Assembly (NCBI GenBank): GCA_025617375.2
Contig: JAMYGW020000009.1
Location: forward strand, 434,001-498,000
DNA: 64,000 bases
Reading direction: 5' to 3'
DNA from: Acarospora socialis
Lineage: Eukaryota; Ascomycota; Lecanoromycetes; Acarosporales; Acarosporaceae
The notes below the pieces were generated by a model that had not been told where the DNA came from, ran no database searches, and worked only from the letters and a program-made list of their open reading frames with translations. The translations under genes and the position numbers were made by a program. Shown piece by piece: positions 10,753 through 21,027 of the stretch; the stretch's first letter is position 1, and each line of letters opens with the position of its first letter.

Positions 10753-11173
10753 TCAGGTAGCACCGCCAATTATTGTGGCCGCAGCGTCACCCAGAGTCGC
10801 CACCACACCGCCTTCGATCAACCTGGCCACAGTCTCCGGGCTCAGGATGTCTTTTCGAAATTGCTCTTGCTGCAGCAGCTGCAGCGCCTTGAGGGTTGGG
10901 CCTGGATACATCAAGTATTTGGTGTACTCGGGCCTACTGAAGTACTGTAGGTAGTTGAGATAGGCAACGAACGAGGGATCCTGGAGCAGCTTTTGCGTGG
11001 CCAGGTGGTTGAGATACCAGGGATTGGCGAGGCATTGAACGAACTATGGGATAGCCAGATGTCAGTGCACGGTTGTGTTTCAAGTAGGAAAGAGCTGTTA
11101 GGTGCTTTACCTCCAGCTCAAGTTCGAAACGGGTGTAGCCGCCATAGGATGGTTCTGTTGAAGATTCGGTCAT
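10753..11173 (-). CDS. MED31: Mediator complex subunit 31 (SOH1)
   Basis: Two exons on the minus strand: 11111-11173 and 10753-11043 (117 aa). The conserved MED31 core is complete: GGYTRFELELEFVQCLANP crosses the single intron, followed by YLNHLATQKLL, FVAYLNYLQYF, RPEYTKYLMYPGP and ALQLLQQEQFR. MED31 is a subunit of the Mediator middle module and links activators to RNA polymerase II. The tail after position 100 (LIEGGVVATLGDAAATIIGG) is the usual variable fungal extension. It is divergent from PAL1 across an 815-bp intergenic region. Confidence 0.95.
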
Positions 11174-11988
11174 GGTTGCAATCACGGACCGCGGACCAAG
11201 ATCAACCTCCCTCTAGTAGCACTTATGACCTCATGTCTGTATATGACAAGGATGGTAGCAGATTGCGTCGAACTTGACTCAATTGCACAGAGCTCGAGGA
11301 ATTATGGAAGTACGACCGCATGGAAACCCAGAATAATCCCTCCTTTGCGGTGCGCCTCTTCCACTCCTCAACTGCTCTCGGGTGATATTGAGGTAGACCT
11401 CACTTGAGAATTCAAGTTCTTCTTGCAATTCCACCCGGGCGCAGCCTTACAACAGCTTGGGAATCTGAGAACAAGCTCTGTGGGTATATCGTCAAAGGAT
11501 CATCAAAGGCTCCTTCAAGGCTGACCGGGCCGAGAATAGGTTTGTGGAGAAGCTGCGTGGCGCTGCCCAGACCATCACCGTGGCTATCTGTACCGTATTC
11601 AAGATACTAGTGTAAGTTATCTCGGAAACGCAATCAATACTGGAATTATGGCCAGGAGGTGGAGGTTCATCACTGGTAATATATTGTCACATCACGGAAT
11701 GTACGTAACTTAACTTGTTACCTTGGTAAACATTATTTACTCAGGTTCCCACTGCACTTACTTACTCATACCCATACAGTTCTTGTAAGGGTACTTCCAC
11801 CATCTATACTTTCCTTTTCTCCTACCTAGAAACTTCAAGTTGCTCCGCCTTGCCTCCACTTGCCTACCGAGCCTGTTGACCAGTTTCGGAACATCGCCAA
11901 TCTTCTTATTACGGCGCAGCGACAGGCGGTTACGAATCCCTACAACATCAATCGAACGAGTGGTAAAGGATAAGGATACGTGTAGAGG
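11174..11988. promoter_or_regulatory. divergent MED31/PAL1 intergenic region
   Basis: No gene is supported in these 815 bases. They should contain the promoters and leaders of MED31 (minus) and PAL1 (plus). The last 250 bases are pyrimidine-rich, which is common in leaders of filamentous fungal genes. Confidence 0.4.
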
Positions 11989-14041
11989 ATGTCCGTCGTC
12001 CAACCACAGGCTCCAGGTGAGTCTCTTTCCTGCTGTCACTCCAGCGCTTCGATACCTCATAGGACCCGTCCCACAGGAATTCCTACGTGCCTCCTGTCGA
12101 TAGCCGTTTTGAAACGCACGACCAGAACTCTGATGCAGGCATCTTCCTTGCCTGTAAAAGGAGAGTCGCTAACATTTATCCTGTTTTGATCTTTCTCACA
12201 GAGACTCGAATTTCTCCAGGACTCACCATCAATCTCTCATCAAATAATCCTTTTCGCAATCGTGCGGCGTCGCCAGCGCAGCCTTCCCCTCAAAGTCCTC
12301 GCTTCGACGTCAACAGCAGCAGCAACGCGAACAACCACAGACCGGTTTCGCGAAATCCATTTCTCGACGTGACCGATAACGACGATAAAAATCCTCTGTC
12401 GTCGACTAGATCGCCTGTACAAAATATGTCTGTTCCCAATGGGGCATCCTCTCCACCCAAATCTGCGATCGCGGCCCATGCGAAAGAGCTCTTTGTACGT
12501 CACTCATCCCACCCCTTGCACGTCACGGATCTGCAAAACCTGTTCCTGGTTTCTTCGTAACAAGAACCACACCCAACTTGATGGCAAAATTGGCTTCAGT
12601 TCCGGACCACTTATCACTAATTGTTTCGTCGTAGGATAACCTCGCACTTGACGACAATCCCGCAAGCAGCGGGATCCAACATCCAATGCAACCACCTCCA
12701 CCTTACAGTACAAGTGCTGGACCAGCCCTGCGACCGGAAAACGGGTTTCAAGGTGTGAATGGAAGACGGGGCCCACCGGTGCACCGACCTACAAGATCGC
12801 AAGAAGAGGAGCAGAGGGCACGACCTGGTGTAAAGCCACGAGGCCCGCCACGCGAGCTTGACATCTTTGCTGATCCTGCTGAGACGGTACGACATCACGA
12901 GAACAGGCGACCGACGAGGCGTAATTCGGAGTCGTCTGTGGCCGATCGGGCAGCTAAGCCACTTGACCCCGAGGAAGAGAAAAGGCGTAGAGAACGACGG
13001 CATCGAGAGCGGGAGGCAGGAGTACGTGATGGCAAGGGCAAGGGTTACACTTCATCGAAACCTAAGAAGCCCAATCAGAGATTAGACGTTATTGACAAGC
13101 TTGACGTGACAAGTATCTATGGCATGGGACGTAAGTAATCAGACCTGACATCGACTTTTGGGTTGCACTCACGGACTCATGCAGTCTTCCACCATGATGG
13201 CCCTTTTGACGCCTGCAATCCACATCGCAACCGCACAGGCTCTCAGCGAGCACCGATGCAGGCTTTTCCTAAAGACTCCGCAAACAATGCATTGGGTGGC
13301 TCAGGACCGGTGAACAAGCAGCTTGACATCAACCAGTTTCATGGTCGTGGCGCCGAGGGTTTTACGGATTTCTCAACGTCTGGATTCGCCAGTGACTCTA
13401 CTCAGGAGCCATTCAGCGTGGGCGGGAGAGGTCAAAGACCAGCCGTGGACAACGGCATGATTATAAACCCGACCGCGCGAGTGGAGCCAGTACATGGTGA
13501 CGAGTCGATGGGTCTTGGGACGTCAACCTTCCTCGAGGGCGCACCAGCTTCACGTACAGCCATTAAGCGGCGTGAGTCCGAGTCCGAAAATGGAACTTTT
13601 GGTCCTATCGGGGGCCTGGCACGTAAAGCGTCACTCGCGCAAAGAATTCGCGGCATTTCCAACAACCGGACCAATATCGGACCATCTGGCCGGATGACCT
13701 CTCCTGACCTCGTTTACCAGCGCACGATCCCTCCAATCTCTCCTGGACAAAGTAATACCGGAGAAAACAACAATCCCTTCTTCAACAGTTATAACGACTC
13801 CTACGAGAAAAAGGGTGCGAGGATTCAAATCGCAGAGGAGACTCGGGGAGATAGTATGGCAGGAAGAGCGAGGGCACCGAGTTCCCCAATGAGAAGCGCG
13901 GCCCGAGGCACGGCATTGGAGAGACGAATCACCAACGATGGGACGACTGGTGGCGAGGGTGAGGGAAAGACTGGCGGTGGGTTCCTGAGCAGAGTGAAGT
14001 CACTCAAAGGTGGTCGGAGAAATAGGCCCGAACGGGCTTGA
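11989..14041 (+). CDS. PAL1: Pal1 family cell-morphology/endocytosis protein
   Basis: Four exons proposed: 11989-12016, 12220-12494, 12635-13130, 13185-14041 (551 aa). The Pal1 domain is clear: KKPNQRLDVIDKLDVTSIYG, then across an intron LFHHDGPFDACNPHRNR, then APMQAFP. The rest is disordered, rich in Ser, Pro and charged residues, with repeated NPF motifs (SSNNPF, RNPFLD, NNPF) that typically bind EH-domain endocytic proteins. In fission yeast, Pal1 works with Sla2 at growing tips to keep cylindrical cell shape. The stop is at 14039-14041. The first exon (MSVVQPQAP plus one base) joined to 12220 keeps frame. The 203-nt first intron contains another protein-like stretch (about 12077-12139) that does not fit the phase, so the N-terminus is uncertain. 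Confidence 0.9.
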
Positions 14042-14614
14042 GGTATTCAAGCTCCTCAGGAGAAGCACTGGACGGCTTGCACAATACTGGGATTGGGGGG
14101 TTGCGCGTTAGGTTGGACTTTCTAGTTTGCTCATCTTGGATTTAATGGGCACACGCGTCTTCTCAGCATTCAAGTTCTTGCTTCTATTGGGTCTCAGTAT
14201 ATCGACCTTCTCTTTTTCGATTACACCACTGATGAAGGCTGAGTGGGATGGAATTTGTGTATATGCACCGGAGTTGGGAGGACCGGAAGGAAAGAGACTG
14301 ATATGACGACGTAATAGTAACCTTTATTACTGGCGGAAGGGATCAGGTTCCTCTCTTCGGAGTGAACTGAAAACTCATCGGGATTCCCTTATACTGATAG
14401 ATTGGGATCATGTAACGGACATTGACTGTGACTGCTCTTTGTCGTTATCGACTCGTAGATCCAACCTGGTCACATCTTCTGAAAAACACCCTTGGAAAAA
14501 TGTCATGAGCAGCCCAACCCTTAGCGTTCTCCTCGATTGGCCCGTTCACCTTACCTACACCCTCCACACGCTTCATCCAACTCCCCTGCCCCGGAAACCG
14601 TCAGCATAACAGTT
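14042..14614. other. intergenic, PAL1 3' end and RAD51D-like promoter
   Basis: No coding signal recognised. The frame before 14615 is open back to a TTG at 14537, but there is no ATG, so I treat it as leader. Confidence 0.4.
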
Positions 14615-16351
14615 ATGCCTTCACCAGCATCCCCCGAAGCACTCCCCGCTCCAGCAACCCTAGCATCAACCCTCCTCTCTAATATCACGGGTCAGCAACC
14701 AAATCACATATCCGTAGGGACAGGCTGCAAACAACTCGACGACATCTTAGATGGCGGATTTCGCTATGGCGAGATTACGGGATTGGCGATTGCGAGCGCT
14801 TCCGGGACAGCTGGGGATGGACAGGGGGGTGGAAACGGAGTGCGGGCGGTTGGGAGGAAAGTGAGTTGTTGGCATTTCTTGAATCTCTTTATGCTAGAAT
14901 TCTCGGGGATGGACTTCCCTTTTGGAAGGGAAAGGACGAGAAGGAAGCCTTGGCTACATTTGGATTGACATATCTCCTTACTGTCTCTGCTTTCTGCATT
15001 GGATCTTGCCGTTTTTGCCCGTTTGTGCACGTTCCTTCCATCCGTACAGTATCTCATCTTCACAACAGCCTTCCTTTATCAAGCCTTCTGGCTCTCCTCT
15101 TGCCCTACACTTCTGATGCCCTTAGCTATTTCCCTCAGTCTCTTCGCCCGCTCTCCCCTACCGCAAAAGTCCATCGCGTTACGTTATTTACTTAAGGGCA
15201 CTCCCTAACGCCCAACCCACCAACCAGATCCCCGTCCAAGCCCTAACGACCCATCTCCTCGCTTCCACACCCTCGTCATGTGTCGCCTATATAGACACAT
15301 CCGGCAACTTCTCCCCGTTGCAGCTATACAACACCATCCTCTCCCGTCTCCGCCTTACTTCGTACGACCTCAAGCATAGAGGATTTATGTATTCCCGGCT
15401 TGATCAGCAAGATGGTGCAGAGGAGAAGGAAATAGAGGAGAGGGCAAAGGCGTTATTGGATCGGGTGCTGGTGATGCGGGTCTTTGATTTCGTGGGTGTT
15501 GTGGAAGCTGTTGGGGAGATAGGGGCGAGTCTTGAGTCGAAGGATGGAGATGCTGGTAACAGGGCAATGCAGGGAGTGGGAGGAGATGGGAATCGGAATG
15601 GTGTGCAAGACGTAGAGGGAAACCAGGATAGAGCTGGTAAGGGTGATAGAAGGGAGAAAGGGGAGGGAATAGTGGGCATGATCGTAATCGACAGCATGAC
15701 GAATGTGGTATCGTCCATGATGAGCAAAGATCATATTCAAGGTCGGTCCTCCTCTCTTTCCTCTCTGCATCATGCATTCCCCTCCGTCTTCCCTTCCCGA
15801 TAAAAACCCTGACATCGACGATACATTTACAACCGTCCACTAATTTCCCAGGCCACGCCCTCCTAACGACCTTCCTCCGCACCCTCCACCACCTAACCCG
15901 CACCCACCACCTCAGCACCCTCCTCCTCAACTCCGCCGTCGCGACCCAACCCCCACCAACATCCGGCAGACAACTCCATACCAACATGGACAACAATGTT
16001 AGTATATTCGCCGCCACGCTCGGGAAACCTGCTCTGGGCAAGACGTACGCGTACCTGCTTGATACGAGTTTGTTTCTGAGCAGCGGGCAGAAAGGCGAAG
16101 AGGGCTTAGTGGGGAGAGAAGAGGATACGGTGGTGCTGGAGGTGCTATATGATCGGTTTGGAGGAAGGGAGGGGAGGTGGGTGGCTTTAAGGACGGATGT
16201 AAGTGATGTCAATTCATTAATTGATTGGTTGGGAGGTAGGAGTACTGATTGGGATGGGTTGCAGCACGATGGGGTCGAGCTGCGGAGTGCGTTCTGGACT
16301 AGATGTCTCGGTATGGTTGGAGTCCGCTGTGAACAGGCTGATGCTCGATGA
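14615..16351 (+). CDS. RAD51D-like recombinase paralogue with degenerate Walker A
   Basis: Three exons: 14615-14860, 15228-15741, 15852-16351 (419 aa). The RecA/RAD51 fold is seen in CKQLDDILDGGFRYGEITGL, in VAYIDTSGNFSP and in a Walker B-like MIVIDSMTNV. The C-terminal GKPALGKTYAYLLDTS resembles RAD51D and related fungal paralogues. The P-loop region after the GEITGL strand reads AIASASGTAGDGQGGG, continuing to VGRK at the intron; it lacks the expected GKT/GKS. A long low-complexity insert (Gly, Asp, Asn and Lys rich) lies before Walker B. RAD51 paralogues help load RAD51 in homologous recombination, and some act without ATP hydrolysis. Intron 1 (367 nt) is long for this locus and interrupts exactly the P-loop region, so a missed exon is possible. 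I call family membership confidently and the exact paralogue less so. Confidence 0.75.
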
Positions 16352-17297
16352 CTTGTACGTCCTGCGATGTGTGTATTAGGCATATTTGGGTGAGTTCCAA
16401 CCTCACCACCATACGGGCCAGCAGAGATATTGATACTGGTGAAAGAGTCGATTCGCTCCATCTCGAGTGAAATGGAGGAGTTGTGCGCAGGGTAAAGACG
16501 AAACTAGACACCGAGAATCGTTCAGGGATGAATTGTGAATGGCGACTACACGGGCCAGTTGACTCTGTTGCAGCCATCGAAGGAGATCCATCTGAGCATT
16601 CTGTCAAGCGTGTGATCATCGTCTCGTTGAAAAGGAAGCCTACGGAGACATAAAGGTTCGGAGAGCTTTCGAAGAGCGCTCGCTGTGGTTTCCACCAACA
16701 CCGCGCGATAGATGGCAGCAGCCAGAATTAGAGGGAGAGGGTCACTGACAGGCACCGGACGCTGTCAGGTCAAGAAAGACAGCACAGTGTTTCTCGCCGT
16801 GCTGGAAGATCTTCAATCGCGCGACTGCAGATCAAACAAAGTCCGGCCAATCGAGCCTTCTTTGAGTCTTAGGTTTCTAGAGGGGTGGGTCGATGGCGTC
16901 GGGGTACCACATGGAGAATCCCAAGAGATGGACATGGTGCGCGTTACCCGAGAGTTAGGTAGAATTGGGATGGAGAAAGGTTCGGACAAAGATATGTTAG
17001 AGAGGGATGCAATGTCAATAGGTTTGAAGGACACCGAGTCCAGAAACCGTCTGATGCAGATGTCGTACGAACAAGGGCAAAGCTGAGGGTAGGCGTCTGA
17101 AAGCTTAGCCAGGATATCACTCACAAGCCTCAAGAATTGCTTCACGTGTGATGAACGGGCATGACATGGCATGTAGAAATTAGAGATTCGACTTGGGTAT
17201 TGTACCAGAAGAGGTCAGGTACTGAGATGATAACACAGGCTGCTCTGACTAAGGACCTATAGAACGCCATGAAACCGGACTCCAATCTTTGCTCCTT
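16352..17297. other. 946-bp intergenic region between convergent genes
   Basis: The stretch lies between the RAD51D-like and SF3B5 stop codons. Short open frames exist on both strands (for example 16712-17086 plus) but none shows a recognisable motif, and I do not call a gene. Confidence 0.4.
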
Positions 17298-17729
17298 TCA
17301 GTCTTGCACCTGACGTCAAAATCGCATCAGTAGGTTCCCTTATATTATGGGATCCAAATATACTCACCTCTGGAGGCTTCCCAACGGGCTGAATCATCTT
17401 CTGCGATCTCGTTAGAACTTAATGCTAGCCCTCAGTGAACAAACCACCAAATAAGACCCTACCTCGATCATCATCGCACGTACTTTCTCTTTTGGCTCGC
17501 CCATCCCTATTGCCATGTATTCCAATAGTGGTGGGTGACCGATGTAAGAGGCGTACGAATCGCGGTGGATATTAGATGTCCACTCGAATTTGGTGGTATC
17601 TGCGTGGCCGGTACCTACATAGCGGGACTGTAGCTGCTCGAGTTGTTGCTGGGTGCGAAGTTTGTCGGCCTAGAAGCATTTTAGATACAGACAGTATGGA
17701 ACACCAGTTCTGAGTTTGAAACATACCAT
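17298..17729 (-). CDS. SF3B5: splicing factor 3B subunit 5 (SF3b10/Ysf3)
   Basis: Four exons on the minus strand: 17727-17729 (the start codon alone), 17463-17669, 17368-17400, 17298-17309, giving 84 aa, the usual family length. The sequence is nearly invariant: ADKLRTQQQLEQLQSRYVG, TGHADTTKFEWTSNIHRDS, GHPPLLEYMAIGMGEPKEK, VRAMMIEKMIQPVGKPPE. SF3b5 is a small subunit of the U2 snRNP SF3b complex that recognises the branch point. Its own transcript needs three introns removed, including a GTATGT intron directly after ATG. It is divergent from the next gene, with 183 bp between start codons. Confidence 0.94.
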
Positions 17730-17912
17730 GATTGTAGCTGTGAGGCTATAATCCCGTATTTTCGAGTCCGAGTTAAGGGTAGAGTAGGTAGAGATATCAT
17801 GTGATTGGTGGAACTGCATTAGCGCGGTCGGATAAACTGATTACTCACTTCTCTCACCGCCGGCTCGGAACACCTTTCATCCGACTATCGACGCCTAGAC
17901 GTCAATATCAAG

Positions 17913-19154
17913 ATGGCAGAAAAAACAACACCGCAAAACACTAGTAAACCCAAGCTTGCGCAAGAATTCTGGGGCAGTAGGTTTCTCGTTGATTCTAAGT
18001 TTACTTTACGTCTTTACGTTGGGTCTGAATGTAGTCGAAGTGAATCCTTGAGGGCGAATCGCCCTTCAGTCGATCACTGACTTCCTCTTAGAGAGCGTTT
18101 GACTAAGTGGCAGCACGTGTATTTCGATCAATACTGACTTGTCCGTGTCCCTATAGCTCGGCTCACCCAGAACACTCTAGATGATGCTGTGCTCGTAGCT
18201 AAGCTCATCGACAGTGCGGTAGATGAAGCTGCCGTGTTCCTTACCGAACGGGAACAGTCGATTATCGTTGGCTACGACAAGCAAGGCCGCAGCTTCGAGG
18301 ACATTGCCTACAGTTGGGGTGGGGACTCGACCGAATTGATAGAGAAGCAGTATAAGAGCATTCGCGCGGGTATCAAGCGCACGCTCGACCATTTATCTCT
18401 TTGGGGCAGTAGATTCGCTCAAATCGCGGTTCTCAATTCAAAATCCACCTCCAGCTTCGAGGAGGCTACGTCCAAGCTCACGGTGGACGACGACACCTGG
18501 GTTCTTGTTCCTCACTACTACACCACCTCGGAACTCACATACAATACCATGGCCGAAGAAAAACCATTCATCCCGATGGACGATCCTCGCCGCATCTACA
18601 AAATCTCCGGCACAAACTACGCGATGTGTCACCCTGCCCTCACGGGCAGTTGGGCCGGCTACAAGAACACCCCGGAAGAACAGAAGGCGATGGACGATTT
18701 TCATCGCGAAAACTCGGAGGAAATCAAGTACATCACATTCGAGGAGCTTCTGGGACGGATCGAAGCTGTAAGGAAGAGCGTCAACGAAAAGGACAAGGCG
18801 GATCGGTTGTTGGTGGAGGATCTCTGTCGTCAACAAGACGAGTTGAGGGCGCAGAGGGAGGTCGAGAGACGCGTTTACTACCGTCAGAAGGCGTTGAAGG
18901 AGGATAAGAAGAAGGAGAAGGAAGAGAAGGCGCGTGCGAGGGCCATTGCTAGGGGGGAGATCGTGGACGATGGCGAGGTTGTTGATGGTTTGAGTGGTCG
19001 AGCTCAGGATTCTGGGGAAGCAATGACTGGTGTTATCGAGAACAACACCACAAATGGAGGAGACCCTGCGACGGAGGAAGGCGGTTCTAGCACTCATGGC
19101 CATGGCACCAACGGAGGACAGACTAGCACTGCTGCTGGCACAGATAGTGGTTAA
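17913..19154 (+). CDS. unrecognised protein with HTH-like N-terminus and basic coiled coil
   Basis: Two exons, 17913-17976 and 18157-19154 (353 aa); the join keeps phase (EFWG-T-RLTQNTLDDAV). I do not recognise the family. What can be seen: an N-terminal helical region (LTEREQSIIVGYDKQGRSFE and on through DIAYSWGGDS) with the look of a SANT/Myb or sigma-like helix-turn-helix. A central conserved-looking block follows (WVLVPHYYTTSELTYN, MCHPALTGSWAGY), then a long charged coiled coil (about residues 220-275, ending KKKEKEEKARARA), then a Gly/Thr/Ser-rich acidic disordered tail. No signal peptide or membrane segment is seen. It shares a divergent promoter with SF3B5 and converges with TAD1 (238 bp). 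A nuclear role is plausible from the HTH-like block and basic coil, but that is inference. Confidence 0.68.
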
Positions 19155-19392
19155 AGTGAGGCTCTTGGAGGCGAGCATGCTGCGTCTGCCACTCACAGCT
19201 CTGCACTTTCTCACGACCAAGCTACGGCGCAGTGACTGGCGAGCGCTGTCGACAACACATCTGAGGCTCGCGGCCCGAGCGGGACTGCTTAGATACGTTC
19301 ACGAGTTTGCAACGCGCCCCACGAAGGATGGATTTGTGGGATGTTTCATTTGTTGATACCCTAGTTAGCCTGGCTCCAGGAGCTGAAGAAAG

Positions 19393-20789
19393 TCAGGCAT
19401 GAGACGCAAACGATGATGTGAAATCTTCACCGCCGTTCCTGATCCAGCCTTTCAGTGCTTCGCTTCTAACTTCCTCCTTAACTTTCCGTCTATTCTCCAA
19501 GAGCTCGTCCATCTTCATCGTCAGGTAAGTTTTGTGCAACAGTGTCTTCTGAAGCGTGGGGATACCCAACAAAACCACGACTTCTGCCACAGCCTTCCAC
19601 ATGCTCTGCTGGCATAGAGCGCTCGCGCTCTGCGGAGAGAATTGCTTTCGACCTTGTAAAATTCCATTCACTAACCTCTCCTGCAAACGCGGCGTATAGA
19701 CTGCGGAGAGGTTACTTGGTGTTTTAGTTCCATCTATGCTACGCCGCGAAAATGCAAATTCTCTATCTGTAGTCCTGACCTCGAATGGTCGGAAAGAAAA
19801 TCCGCCCTCCCATGTCTTGTTACGCAGTGACTTCATGCGTCCTTCGGCGCTGAAAGATCGTTTGCAAGCTCTTTCGGAGTATTGTGACGATGGTAGAATT
19901 AGGGAGTGCAGGTAAGCGTTCTCGGGCGATACGAGGAGTGACGCAGGTGAAGAGAGGATTGAAGTGCATTGCTTCAGGGCAAGCTTGTCAGAGCAAGACT
20001 TGGAGAGACTTTGAGGCGCGTCAGAGCGAGCTGAGGTGAGAAGTGATCAGTATATCAACTCGTAGTATGATTCGGGCTGGAAGATCAGCACATACAGGGC
20101 TTTCGACGCACGATTCCCAGCTGGGAGAAGTATCCTCTCCCAAGTAGCTCGGTCTCTTCCAAGATGGCCTTTGTTGTGGAGCTGGCGGGCTCTGGCCACG
20201 GCGTAGCGTCTTCTTGCGCATCCATGGTGAGCTCCATGCTAGCATCTCCACACGGTGCCTCGGAACAGTACATGTGCAGCTTCAAGTCATCTCTTAACAT
20301 GAAGGGCTGGGAGCATCCCTGATCCTGGGTGTCCGACTGCCTGCGTCGACGGAGATAAGGAGAGGAGAATGCGGGAGTTCCTGCGAGTTCAAGACATTCT
20401 TGGATGAGGAAATGATTGAAAGCCCGCAATGCTAGAACCTCCGCGTGCCAGTCGTGGAGCACGATGCCTTTGGCCTGGGAAATTTTCGAATGTGGTAGAC
20501 ATTTCATACCAGTCCTGCGACATGTTAGGGCTAAGATCTTACGGGCTGAATGTTTTCTGAGCTTACGCTAAGCAGATGCAGGTAGGTTCAAGGTTGTCTT
20601 TCTTGATTCCCTTGTTAGGAATATGCTCGCGAGGACGTGGTAGTGGATCGTACCTCTTGTAATCACTATGCCACTTAGTGGCACCCATTCTTGGTTGCCA
20701 TTGCCTCGATTCTGAGGCTTATATCTGGCCGGTAGGCTTTCAAAGGTGTTGAGAACAGCTTCGACGATGTTATCTTCCAACGCCGCCAT
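19393..20789 (-). CDS. TAD1: tRNA-specific adenosine deaminase 1
   Basis: Four exons on the minus strand: 20654-20789, 20567-20597, 20096-20514, 19393-20030 (407 aa). The deaminase zinc site is complete: HAE in LHDWHAEVLALRAFN, PCG in SEAPCGDASMEL, and the third cysteine in LALKQCTSIL. The GTGMKCLP-type segment (here ATGMKCLPHSKISQAKG) supplies the ADAR-like inositol-phosphate pocket region. TAD1 converts A37 next to the anticodon of tRNA-Ala to inosine. Exon 2 is short (31 nt). Its acceptor has a competitor a few bases upstream that breaks the frame, so that boundary is the weak point. The gene is divergent from the NT-C2 gene across 238 bp. Confidence 0.9.
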
Positions 20790-21027
20790 CTTCCGTAAGT
20801 TATCTCTTACTCTGAACCCCGAGGTGGGAAGCTCTTGCTCCCCGGTATGTTCCTATAAAGAGTTAGCTTCGATCCTAATCGATAACGAAAGTCCGGGGAA
20901 GATAAACCACGACCGGGAACTGCCGCACATGCTTTCTTCCACCAGATCGGATTCGAGAGCTATATACACAACTGTAGTCACGGCAATGGGGTCTTCTTCC
21001 GTCGTAGCACCTTGAGCTTTAGGTATC

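Noticed and set aside
12601-12690. Suspected frame break in PAL1
   Set aside because: Recounting the acceptor at 12633-12634 puts exon 3 in phase with the conserved Pal1 reading; no break exists.
14537-14614. Upstream start for the RAD51D-like gene
   Set aside because: It begins with TTG; the first ATG in frame is 14615.
15385-16461. 358-codon open frame on the minus strand
   Set aside because: It mirrors the RAD51D-like gene; its composition (Pro, Ser, His and Arg runs) is typical of a shadow frame.
18438-19220. 260-codon minus-strand frame
   Set aside because: It is antisense to the coiled-coil gene, whose codon usage explains the lack of stops.
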